From: Stropharia rugosoannulata
Lineage: Eukaryota > Basidiomycota > Agaricomycetes > Agaricales > Strophariaceae
Length of the DNA: 64,000 bases
NCBI GenBank assembly: GCA_028532985.1
Contig: JANCIK010000001.1
Location: 4,588,001-4,652,000, forward strand
Direction of reading: 5' to 3'
This document shows positions 45,136 to 55,595 of this stretch, piece by piece. The translations under genes and the position numbers were made by a program. Positions within the stretch are counted from its first letter, which is position 1, and every line of letters begins with the position of its first letter. The notes below the pieces were generated by a model, which did no database searches, was not told where the DNA came from, and worked only from the letters and a program-made list of their open reading frames with translations.

Positions 45136-48100
45136 GATTTCGCACAAAAAACAGCTGCCGGGCTAGTCGAGTGGGACCGAGCAGGCGACTGGGCCTGCTG
45201 AGCGCGGAGGGCGGGGTGTTATGGGTTGGGGGTTGCGCAGGGGTGGTGGTGATGGTGGGGAGGGGAGGGGACGGTGGATGAGGAGGGGACGGTGGTGGTG
45301 GTGGTAGTTGGGAGGAAGGAGCTTGGTCGGGAGGGGGATAGAGCTGGCCAGGCACAGCGTGACCTTGTTACCCCTTCCCACCGTGCCTGTCATCAATCTT
45401 CCCACACATACCCCATCGCCCACTGCCGTCTCCTGCCAGCGAGCAGCGTCTGCCAGCGCACTCCTGCCAGCCAGAATCTCTGCCCATATCTTTTCACCCG
45501 CGACGGCTGCCTACTGCATTCAATCTGCACGACCTGCACTCGCCCAGGGCGCAGATTCGGGCTCTGGCTTCTTGACCTCCAATATCACACCCAACATGCG
45601 GGTTCACAACATCTCCGTTCAGAAACAGGCTGATGCAGGCTCGGGGTCATGTCGAGCATACTCGCGCACTGAAGGAGCAACGCTTCCCTAAATGAATGAA
45701 TTAAAATTACACCCAGGAACGTCTTACATAACACCTCGAGGCAAAGCGCAAGTCTGGCAGGCAGTCATAATTAACAACTCCTTCTGTGCATAATTGCCCG
45801 TTCACCTGCCCAATGATCTGCATAGATTACTGCTGGTCTACAGTCACTCCCAGTCATCCCTTTCAGCTTTGCATTCAACACCCTGCTGGCAGTATTTTCG
45901 CTATCTGGCATACGCGGCTTGGCATATCTTTCCCATCCGGACACTAATGTCAACGGCCTGACTGGTTAAATTTTCTCAATGGCTTCCCTAACTCCGTCCG
46001 CCGAAAAAGTGGATATGCAATGGATATGTCGCAGAAAACAATTTATCCTTCGTGGGCGCAAGCGAACAAACCCGTCTAACTGCTGCAGGCCGCGGATAAG
46101 GGTGCGGAGGCAAAACCATTGCCCCAGAACAATCGATCGATCAGGGTACGCCGCTGAGCAGCCATGTGCGCACAATGGCGGGTAGCCAACGAGTACCGAT
46201 CAGCAACAAAACAGGATGAAAAAAAGTTGCGAGAATAAGAATACTGTCCCGGAATTTTAATTGCTTATTCGTCTTAGTACGCCATTTTTCATTTATTCGA
46301 TTTCATGACTTTCAGAGCATGAAGGCTGACATGCAGCAGGATGCGGTCCCGAATCATCCCACTTATGCACTATGTACTGCAAGCCGTTACATCACAATCA
46401 TCATCCATCCATTCATCCATCCCCATCATCCCTTCGCCTTATTTTCTCGCACATCCGCCATGCATATATAAACATGCCACATCAAATGCTCCGTATCGTG
46501 CGTGTGCATCTCCCCTTCTAGCCATCTCGCAGCGTTCTTCCATCCATTAGTACATTACTTCCCGCAGCCTGCCAGCCACGAGCGGAAAAAGTATTCCTAG
46601 TAGACTCAGATAAATGATAAGGTACCCGGAACCTATTTCGAGTATGCGCATTCCGCTGATCCATACTCGTAAAATTTTAAACCCATTACACCATACTGCA
46701 GGTGATTGAAGTCCCAAACTCGCACCATAGGGACAAAAACAGTCCGTCCCAGAAGTACATACATACAGCATCACGATCCTCATACTTATACACGCCTACC
46801 AAGAGCCCTGATGCATCCCTGAAGATAACATAGCGGAAATGAAGGATAACAAATAACCCCGTTTGATCAACCCATGTTTGACGCAGAAAACGTCCTGCAC
46901 CGCCCTATGACCATTCCCTGCCCTGTTCCTGACATTACATATTCCTCAACACGTAGGTGATGCCGAAATGTGGACAAGACCCGCTGTATGTATGTATAAA
47001 ACACGTATAAGTATGACACTGTTCAAGGCTCAAGCACGCCGATGAAGACTGCGGCTGATCAGATCCATCATGCAACGCTGTTCGTTCCTCCTTTTTCCTG
47101 ATGGACGTTTCATGTTAGTGAATCTATGCCTATATATTTAATTGACTATATATCTATGTAGCCTCCGCGCCTGTGGCGCCTCTGTTCTACGCCAGGCATG
47201 ATGCATGAACCCCGAACTTATAGCGCTCAACGTAATTCCATCCATTCAACCATCGAACGGAGCCCGTGCGTGTGGTCGAGGCATATGTACATGGACTACT
47301 CGGGTGTATCTTCCAGCATCTTCCCCAACAGCATAGCATAGCGATAGGAACGATCATCCTCCATATTTAACCACCGCTGTGCATGTTTATTACACAGATA
47401 CCTACATACCTAATATCTATATATACCACATAGCCTGGAATAGCACATGCCCGGAGCGTGCAGCTGACTGGTGGATGGATGATGATCACAGGGAGTCCGA
47501 TATCACATATGAGCATGTACTCATATATGACATATAAAGTAGTGTGGCAAAGGTCTTACCCCAGAACGTGTCCGTGGCCAGTACTTGCCGGTGTCAGTCC
47601 CCCTTGATTGTAGATAGTGAGCATCAGCCTGAGGTACAGACGCTTACCCATACTCATACCCACAATCATCTACCTGGCGCCACCCGTCACGGTCCCAGTA
47701 GTCCGCACTGCGTACTGCGCTGCAGCACCGAATATGCAATAAGTAGCCTCACACTAGTACTACTCCTCCACAACAGCCAAAAATAACCGTCTCACTCGCC
47801 TCGCCTCTAGAGTAACCGAAAATAAAAGCAGCTCCCACATCAGGCTAATACAGCTTGATACTGATACATACATAGTATTAGTAAGCTCTGAGAGGCTCTG
47901 CCAGACGTCATTGTCCTGACTGGCGTGAAGTCCCGAGTGAAGGAGGGGAGAAGTAATCTTCACCCATCATGCACTGGCTCACGCTCACGCCTGCCAGCCG
48001 TTCAGCTCCTCAGACACGCCCACTGCCCACACAGCAGGGAAATAAACGCTCCAAAAGGATTTCTTCCCAGGTGCGGAGAGGGATTTCCCACACGGGCTGG

Positions 48101-48722
48101 GAGAGGGGACGCCGGGCGTCCGCTTGTGATGAGCGGCGCAATACTCCCGCCGTGTATATCAGCGAACAATAGCCACGCCGTACATCGACGCAATACGCGA
48201 CTGCGGCTACCAGGATTACATTAAATATATACAGCATCATAAATATATATATACCACCTAAACTAATTAATTCGTTCAATTATACCACGCGTGCAATGGT
48301 CCCACTGCAGAAGGGCGGCTTCAAGATCTAGATATATTTTCCAAACAAGCTGGATTCAAGGACGGGAGTCGGTACAGATGCATCACCTCACCCGCTGATC
48401 ATGACCACGCCAGTATATGATAAATCCGCAAAAGCTAGCCAACTATAGAAGGTGAATATCCATATTGGGGTGGCGGCGGCTGATGGGGACCGGGCCAGAG
48501 CCACTAAGCCCAAAATGGTGCAAACAGTCCAATATTGAAGCCAGATGTAACGGTGCTGATAATACCAACTTGCAAGTTATAAATATTGACCAGCAGCGCC
48601 ATTTCACGCTTTCTTAGTAGTGCACTTACTATTAATCTACTCTCTACATAAAAACATAAGAGAGCATCGGCAGGAAATGAGGACACGGCGCCGGGGACAG
48701 CCGGCGGCAACAAGACAGCATC
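45136..48722. other. Gene-poor stretch
   Basis: Starts with the GC-rich promoter of the acidic protein (G/T-rich run at 45240-45310, GGTGGTGG repeats) and continues as about 3 kb with no gene model. A CATC microsatellite lies at 46397-46431. No tRNA or long repeat seen before 48723. Confidence 0.5.
46397..46431. repeat. CATC/CATT microsatellite
   Basis: Imperfect CATC tandem units. Confidence 0.6.
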
Positions 48723-48796
48723 GGTTCGATGGCGTAGTTGGTTATCGCATCTGTCTAACACACAGAAGGTCCTCAGTTCGAGCCTGGGTCGAATCA
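48723..48796 (+). tRNA. tRNA-Val (anticodon AAC), copy 1
   Basis: A 74-nt cloverleaf: acceptor GGTTCGA pairs with TCGAATC plus discriminator A; D arm GCG..CGC; anticodon stem TCTGT/ACAGA with loop CTAACAC, anticodon AAC; T arm CTCAG/CTGGG with loop TTCGAGC. It has no intron and is followed by TTTTT, a pol III terminator. It decodes GUU and, with inosine at position 34, GUC/GUA. Confidence 0.95.
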
Positions 48797-49260
48797 CTTT
48801 TTGGCCCTTGTCAAAAACCCCAAAGCCCAAAGTTCATCCAATCATTAATGTCCAGGCTCCAGACTTCATTAACATTGATAATACAGTTAACACTAAAGTT
48901 AAACAGTGATGTTGTATACATTCTACTTTTTGCTATACATATATGTATACAAATGATTGAAGTTTAAACTAGCAGAACAACTTTGTATACAGATTCAAGA
49001 GTCCCAAATCTCTCTGTAAGAAAAAGTGGTCAACTTTCCGCAGGGCTTTTCCAATTACATAAAATAGTGCAATAAGCTCTGTTGAAATTTAAATATGCAA
49101 TCACTCTGATCATTCATGCGAGCTGCTACAGTCCCTCTTCCTGGTCTGGAAGAAAGCCGGAAGACTTAAAAATTAAAAGTCTTGTGTTATAATAACACAG
49201 CATTGAACAAGTAACAAGTAATGAGTATACTGGTGGAAAAAATGCAAAAAAATGCAAAAA
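48797..49260. other. Spacer between convergent tRNA genes
   Basis: AT-rich, no gene seen. T runs and A runs at the two edges serve as terminators of the two tRNA genes. Confidence 0.6.
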
Positions 49261-49334
49261 TGATTCGACCCAGGCTCGAACTGAGGACCTTCTGTGTGTT
49301 AGACAGATGCGATAACCAACTACGCCATCGAACC
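49261..49334 (-). tRNA. tRNA-Val (anticodon AAC), copy 2
   Basis: Identical in all 74 positions to copy 1, on the opposite strand and convergent with it; followed on its own strand by T runs (plus-strand A runs at 49240-49260). Confidence 0.95.
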
Positions 49335-49752
49335 GATGGGATGTATTCGCTATTGGGTTTCCTGACGTTTGAGCGTACTACACGAATCGATAGCGCTCAG
49401 ATGGTTCAACGAAAACAACGACTCTAGGTGCGTTCTACAGCTCTGAAAGCCTAGGGGTCGATGTTTGTCACGTAAAAAAATGGCAGTGTTATGTATTGTA
49501 AGAACTGCACCCTTTTTGCCGTATCAAAGCGAGTTGGAAACGAGTAGTCTAGTAATCATGGTCCATGGAGGAATCGATTGGGAATCGACCTTGCATACTC
49601 ACTTATTCTGTTTTTATTCTGCGGTCTGTTTAGGTCTGTTCTCGGTCTGTTCATTTAAATAGGGTAGTGCGATTGCTACTATTGGACAAAATTTTGACTT
49701 GATTTTGACTAAATTTCAAGTTTAAGTCAACGAAAGATCTGAGCCGTGTGGC
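49335..49752. other. Intergenic
   Basis: No gene seen; 3' flank of the GST pseudogene. Confidence 0.55.
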
Positions 49753-50558
49753 CTAGATAACCGACATATACTGCTTCACGTCGGAGTCCAGTAACTTCTC
49801 CCATCGTCCTCCATGCCAAGAAGCAATATCTTTCCATTTATCATCATCCCTCCAAACAGTTCTCAAAAAGGCCATGTAGGACGCCGTCACAAAGTCAGCC
49901 CAGGATGGCACGTCGCCCATCAGGAATGGGCCGTCGTTCTTCGCATACCAGGCGTCGACCGTTCCCAAGTCTTTCTTGAAATTGGCCCAAAGCGCTACAG
50001 CTGCTTCACCTTTCGGGGAAATTTGGTCAAGGGGGGCGCCTATCTCTTCAGAGCGGTATTGGCGATAATGATCCTGGCTCACTTTATTGAGCTTCAGAGC
50101 AGCATCGGGAAGAATGAATCACGCTATGGAACCAATGAAACATGCTGCTAAATTGCCTTAGAAGAGCGACTGGAATACAGCCGTGTTGAATGGGAAGATG
50201 CTCGGCTTGTCCGGGTATGTCTTCTCTAAAGATTCCGCGATGGCTAGGGAGTCTGCAATGTACACCCCCGTCGCTGGATCATGGATGGCAGGAAGTGTGT
50301 AGTGCGGGGCCCCGTCAGGTCTTTTCGAGGTAGGCGCTATGCCTAGCTTTTTGCTGAGAGGTGCAATGTCAGGGTATTCGACCCATTCAGTCCTGTAGGG
50401 CATGCCCTTGTAGTTCAAGCAGAACCTGCCGCGGGTGTTAGACAAAGAAAATAGAGCGACTCTGTACAGGAGATCTTTGCCTACCTGGCTTTCCATGTAT
50501 TTGGGGACCATGCATTCTCAGGGAAAGTGGATGGTATATCGTGCAGGATGATAGTCAT
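49753..50558 (-). pseudogene. Glutathione S-transferase (GSTFuA-like) with two in-frame stops
   Basis: Known family: fungal GSTFuA-type enzymes conjugate or bind glutathione and lignin-derived or toxic compounds in the cytosol. Seen: exon 1 50558-50485 (MTIILHDIPSTFP, NAWSPNTWK) joined by a 58-bp intron to exon 2 from 50425. Exon 2 holds FCLNYKGMPYRTEWVEYPDI, LGIAPTSKRPDGAPHYTLPA, the thioredoxin-fold end IADSLAIAESLEKTYPD and the helical C-terminal domain (FLMGDVPSWADFVTASYMAF). The frame is broken only by TAA at 50158-50160 and TGA at 50119-50121, ten codons apart in otherwise good sequence. Both can arise by C-to-T change (from CAA and CGA). I found no intron that removes both. So it is probably a young pseudogene; a sequencing error or a truncated protein is possible. 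Confidence 0.78.
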
Positions 50559-50704
50559 GGTAGGAATGTTAATCAAAGATACGGCCCAGAGTTGACGCCT
50601 TTTATGTGTCGTAGGTGGTGCTTGAGGTCTGTTGAGTGAAACGATATACCAGGAAACACATGCTGCGTAAGTCATCTGCCCACAGGCTCATAAAACGATG
50701 CCTA

Positions 50705-51145
50705 GTTGAAGACATATCTCCAATCAGAATAAGACATGTTGTTTTGGGATAGTCTCTTGCAAAAGCCTTCTCTGAGTTTTCAACTTCGCTTCGATCTGGA
50801 GAGTGTACGTCGGCCTCTAATGCCCACCCAAATTGCATTTCGTTTATGCGATGGAGATTCTCCCGACTTGCGGGGCTGAATCAGCGCACCATTGCGGCCC
50901 GAAAAAGGAAACGAAGTGTTGGAGTGGAGGGTTGGAGCACCTTGAAATTATGTTCAAACACGGTCTGGAACGCAGCCGTGTTGCTTGGAGGAGGTTAGGC
51001 GCGTGCTGCAAATACTAAAGAGTCCGAAACGTATAACCCGGTCGAAGCGTCGTGTACAGCGGACAGAATGCAAATTGATCCTCCTTGGCAACGGGATGAA
51101 TCTCTAACTTCACGCAGCGAATTTTCTATACCTGGATATTCAAAG
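50705..51145 (-). pseudogene. Second, older GST relic
   Basis: Directly upstream of the first GST on the same strand. One frame reads FEYPGIENSL, ILSAVHDASTGLYVSDSLVF and later NTAAFQTVF, which line up with VEYPDIAPLS, LPAIHDPATGVYIADSLAIA and NTAVFQSLF of the neighbour. Further down NEMQFGWALEADVHSP and SEVENSEKAF fit the second GST domain. The frame has stops at the middle (TAA and TGA) and the N-terminal exon is missing. So this is a tandem GST copy in advanced decay. Confidence 0.65.
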
Positions 51146-51473
51146 AAAGAAGAAAAAAAAAAAAAAAAGAATTCACCTGACTTGTTTGCGGACCAAGACT
51201 GATTTATTAGTATGTAGATTCGATGGAAGAGTGAATGTCATTCGAGCTCGGGCACGCTCTGAAGTCGACCTGTGTTGGTGTTACGTACTACTACACTGTG
51301 ATATGGACTCACATTTAATTTCAATCCCACCTGTACATACGTATAGGACTTTCAGACGAGAGTGTGGATAGCAAAACGACACGCGTAATTGATTAAATAC
51401 CTATATACTCTTGACAAAGCATAGGATGACCAAAGATATCATTTCGACACCCTCACCCTAGCACCCACTTTTC
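51146..51473. other. Intergenic with an A-run
   Basis: A 16-nt A run at 51153-51168 borders the GST relic. Otherwise no gene seen. Confidence 0.55.
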
Positions 51474-53088
51474 TCAGATTTCGCCCGGAGCAGTCGGTAC
51501 CGCAGCTTTGCGGACAGGAGAGCCCTTAGTCGGGCTGGTGCTCAGTTCGCGTCGACGTGAACGCGGAGTCGAGGGTACTCTCGGGGAACGACCCATCCTA
51601 TCCACCGTCGCGGACTCGCTCAAGGGATCCACGAAAACGATGCTCGATTCCGTATCCCCGGTACCCTCAGCAGCCTCCCAGAAGTTTCTGAGGCGCGGCT
51701 GGGTGGGGGTGCTTCCACCCGCCGACTTTCCGGAGCCTACTACTGCTCCTGCGTAGGATTTACGCAGGGCAGCGTCCCAAGCGTTTGCGATGGGGCCGGC
51801 AGTTTGGTTCTTGATGTTGGCTTCCATTACGAGGTTGCACATCTCTGGTGTGAGCTCTTCGAAAATCTCGTTCGTCCGGGCTTCGCTAAGGGGCTCCATC
51901 CTTGCTAGTGTTGGGATGTGGTATGGATGTGTGGTTGAAGCAGGTTTGCGGGTGACTGACTGCAAGAGTGTATGCAGGATGATAGAGGCTATAGAAAATG
52001 GTGTTGAATATTACAGACCAAACAGAAAGATGAATATAGACCATACCTTCACGGTCAGCGATGGCGATAGTCGAGTAGACGCGTTCCCAGACTTCTTTCT
52101 CGAGTGGATCCAGTGTTCTAGCATTAGGATCCCCGTCACTGAAGATGTAAACGAAGTGTGGGACGACTCTGCTCAAAGCTACACTCAGGATCATGAAGCA
52201 TTGATGAAGAAAGAGGATGTGTTGATAAGGAACCCTATTGGGGAAGATAGTTTGCAGGATCGAAAAGGTGCGGATTGTTCCAGTAACGGCGAGTCCATCA
52301 CTACCAGGAGAAAGGAAAGAGCTACTCGCAGGGAAGATATTGGACTGTGAGCCTGGAAAGGGAGATACTATAAACGATAGCTCTCCTGCAAACAAAGCGC
52401 CGAACAGAACGTAACGCCACTGAGAAAATCAGCTGAGCAACATAATGCATATTGATACTGGTACTACTCACAAATGAAACGGGGCTTGGTTGGCCAATTG
52501 CGGACCAGAACAGGAGAGCAATTCCAGCGACGATATGGTATCCGGAAGAGACCATAAGACCGTGATGCATAAATTCACGCGTTGTCTTGCAAGTCTTTCG
52601 CCATCCTAGAACTTCAGGTCCGAACCTGTACAGTAGTTAGAGAATGTACCAAGGATGACATTCCTTACTCACCTATCATATGCAAAGCGTACTACGGGAT
52701 CCTTCAACGCCTCGAATGCGTCTCGCACCTGCATGAATAGCTGTACCCCTTCCTCATCCCCTCCAACTTTGTCGGGGTGATACTTCTTTGCAAACGCCCT
52801 GAAAGCGACCTTGAGGCCGCCCTCGTCAACATCCGGTGGAACAGCAAGAATCTCGTAGAAGCTGGGCGCCATGCCCTTGGAGCTCTGGTATAGTGTGTAA
52901 CAGAGGTAACTGAAAATAACGAAAGAGAATGTTAGAGCATAGTGTTTCCTGAACTGTCGGCTTCCGGGCTGCGCTGGGGAGAAGAGCTTGACCGGGGACT
53001 TGTAGATGTAGTTCAGCAGATGTCTTGTCGCGAAATCGGGTATAACAGCCCAGCCAAAGATGGAGAACAGCAGGTTGAACGAGGCCAT
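51474..53088 (-). CDS. Membrane-anchored J-domain (DnaJ/Hsp40) protein
   Basis: Known role: J-domains stimulate Hsp70 ATPase through the HPD motif. Seen: four exons, 53088-52673, 52625-52472, 52419-52047 and 51955-51474, predicting 474 aa. N-terminal hydrophobic helix (FNLLFSIFGWAVIPDF), a second helix (YALTFSFVIFSYLCYTLY), then the J-domain at about residues 76-145 (SFYEILAVPPDVDEGGLKVA, KKYHPDKVGGDEEG, AFEALKDPVVRFAYDRFGP) with an intact HPD. More hydrophobic helices follow (GIALLFWSAI; WRYVLFGALFAGEL; ILFLHQCFMILSVAL), then a soluble C-terminus with EELTPEMCNLVMEANIK and a Ser/Arg/Pro tail. The last intron uses the acceptor at 51956, which alone keeps the frame. Probably an ER membrane protein; that is inferred from helices only. 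Confidence 0.87.
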
Positions 53089-53599
53089 GATGATGTCGGC
53101 ACTCGATGGTTGGCGCACACAACCACGCCTTTTGAGCTTTCAAGTAGTTGGAACTTGGAGAACAACGCGTCGAGCTCGACAGCGTAGCTCCACGTATATG
53201 GCCGCAACGTTGTGGTCAAACTCCGAAGGAAGGTTAGGCAAGTTTGGTTTGACGTTGACGCATGATCGTCTACTAAAAGTCCCGCCGGACGGCAGCCGGC
53301 CATTCAACGGTGCCTCCATGTTGTGGCATCATCCAACCTAAACCAATCCTTCACAAGATTCAGTTCTGAAGGAGACGGAAACGGTTCATTTAGCTCTAGT
53401 AATATTGCGTAGTCTAATCAGTAACGTGATTATTATTCTATAGCAGATTGTCCTTGTAGTAGAGAATGTATGTGAAATGAGTGTATGATTCTAAGCAGTG
53501 AATGTCAGAGCCATTGCAGGGATAGAGTTTATGAAGATCAGTTGTCCGCGACAAATTCTAAGATCTAGAAGTTCACAAAATTCTTAGACGCAGGTCGCA
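53089..53599. other. Intergenic
   Basis: Promoter of the J-protein and 3' flank of the secreted protein. No gene seen. Confidence 0.55.
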
Positions 53600-54726
53600 C
53601 TAAACATAATAAACCCAACGCACCAGATGTGTAACCGTAGAGGGGTATCTGGCATAAAACGCCGCAACATCGCCTCCACCATAGATGTACGAGCCTTGAG
53701 AGAACAAAAAGGTTTCAGGAGTGCCTGAAATAAAGTCAGGTTTGTCCAGAATAAAGGTGGCCAACATATGCACTCACCCTCGTCAGAGTTAATCCATTGA
53801 GGAGCGAGTTCGCCGGTGGTAAGGTCAATAGTCCACTTTTTGAATAGGGAATGATATAAGTCAAATACAATTAGAGAAATAGATCACAATAAGGGGACGT
53901 ACGATGCTGGTTTCTGCTGCGCGAACCGTATTCGTGGCAGCGGAGTACACGCTATCCATCGACATAGGAGGCGATCCCGCAGACGCTACCATATAAAAAT
54001 AAGGAAATCTGTTCAACAAGTCCATATGAGTTACTCACATCCAGGCGAAGTAACTCCATTCAAATAGAGATAGCTATTTTCATTGGCGATTAGGTTGCGG
54101 AAGGTCAAAGTCAGAGTAAATAACCTACTTGAAGCTTCCGGACGCGATATCCACATTAGTACTATCTCTTCCTTGAACCAATCCCAAAAGAGGGCCGACA
54201 GAGTTCTACGCAGGGCACGGTCTAGTTCTGTATCTTTCGTGAACTCGAAGAGAGGCACACTAACCAGCATGGTGATCTCCGCCTTCGAAGCCGCCGTCTC
54301 TCCAACCTCCAGGGAAAGCTGCACCTTCAGTGCCTTGTCCGCGGCCGTGGAGTACTTGAATTGGCCAGCAGCCGTCGTCATCGTATCGATGGTGCCCAAC
54401 ACAAAATCGTCCGACGCGCGCTTGACGCGAATCACGCCCGTGACGGCGTAGGTCACCGCGGGCGTAGCTGGCGCAACGGGAGCAGGGGATGCCTCAGCGC
54501 GTGCCACGGCAAGCTTTCTACGGGTGGGCGCCTTGAGCGGGAGGCCGCGCGCGAGGCGCTGGCCGTTCGTCAGGCCTCGCTCGGAAATGGTCGAGCTGAG
54601 CTTGCGGATGGCAGTATCTGGCGTACCGCAGATTTCTGCAACACACGACGCGTCGACTGCCGCCGCGCTGGTCAGTGTCGTGAGTGCGGCGAGGCCGAGG
54701 ATAATGGCGGAGGAAAATGAGCGCAT
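53600..54726 (-). CDS. Secreted protein of unknown function
   Basis: Seen: four exons, 54726-54039, 53985-53903, 53835-53778 and 53724-53600, predicting 317 aa. MRSFSSAIILGLAALTTLTS is a signal peptide. The pro-region has CVAEICGTP, SERGLTNGQRLARGLPLKAP and TRRKLAVARAEASP, with several dibasic sites. A beta-rich domain follows (VTGVIRVKRASDDFVLGTID, TMTTAAGQFKYS, KALKVQLSLEV, YLYLNGVTSPG, SMDSVYSAATNTVRAAETSI, WTIDLTTGELAPQW, PETFLFSQGSYIYGGGDVAA). It looks like a secreted, Kex2-processed surface or wall protein typical of Agaricomycete secretomes. No family name recognised. The 55-bp GT-AG candidate inside exon 1 at 54117 was not used because it breaks the frame. Confidence 0.78.
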
Positions 54727-55595
54727 GATGAACAGAATACGAGAGCACGCAGGAGGAAAGGCGAGCAACGACCAACCATCGAAAAGGACCGCTTTTGAGC
54801 TTATTAATGGCAATTTATTTTGCAATTTGAATCCGTAGGAACCAATGAACAGGCGCGTGCTTCCGCCCTATTCACCCCTAGGCTTTTGCATTTCATGTGG
54901 CGGTGTTAGAATATAAGAAAATTGCCTGCTCTTGCCAAGCAATTCTTATCACCTTTGCAAATTAAAAGGTCGCGTAGCACTTCGGATTGTGCCTGCCACC
55001 TCGAGCAATCTGCGGGATGTCCTTAATGTACTGCTACCCATAGCAAAAGGTCTATACATAAGACAAGGTTAAACATTATTAAAAGTCAGAAGGAAGAAGA
55101 AATCGAACTCACAAGTATTCACTGGCTGGATGCATGCAGCGTGCTATTAATAACCGTACCCGCCATATTGCACTGGAATCAAAAAAGAGGGGAATCGATC
55201 TCCTACCCACTAGCATGTACCTTGCAGTAGTATGTACTTATCCAAATCGGACTCGACAAGTAAGCAGAAAATGGCAGATAGGAACCAATGTGCGCTGTAT
55301 TGGAATAACATACAGGTTACATCTCGCGTCAAAGTGGGTTCCTAGGACCTACACTATTATGATATTATCCACGACACCGTCACTGCTAGTATGGTGATCG
55401 AAAAACGCACCAGTAAGAAATATTGATATATCCAAAAATTACGAAGATCATTCCTGTCCATCCCCATACTATCCAACGCCGTCCATGCCTCCGTGTCATA
55501 TTACATGGCATAGTAGTCTGGCACAGTATCATGTCGTGAAAGTCGTGAAGGTCATCCCCAGAGACGTGAAAGGAAACACTGCTGTTCCTAGAGCC
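54727..55595. other. Intergenic
   Basis: No gene supported; promoter of the secreted protein and 3' flank of the sulfate permease. Confidence 0.55.

Noticed and set aside
44048..45166. Plus-strand frames opposite the acidic protein gene
   Set aside because: Shadows of its repetitive Asp/Glu/Ser/Gln codons.
45274..45691. 119-127 aa plus-strand frames
   Set aside because: Lie in the GC-rich divergent promoter and lack any family feature.
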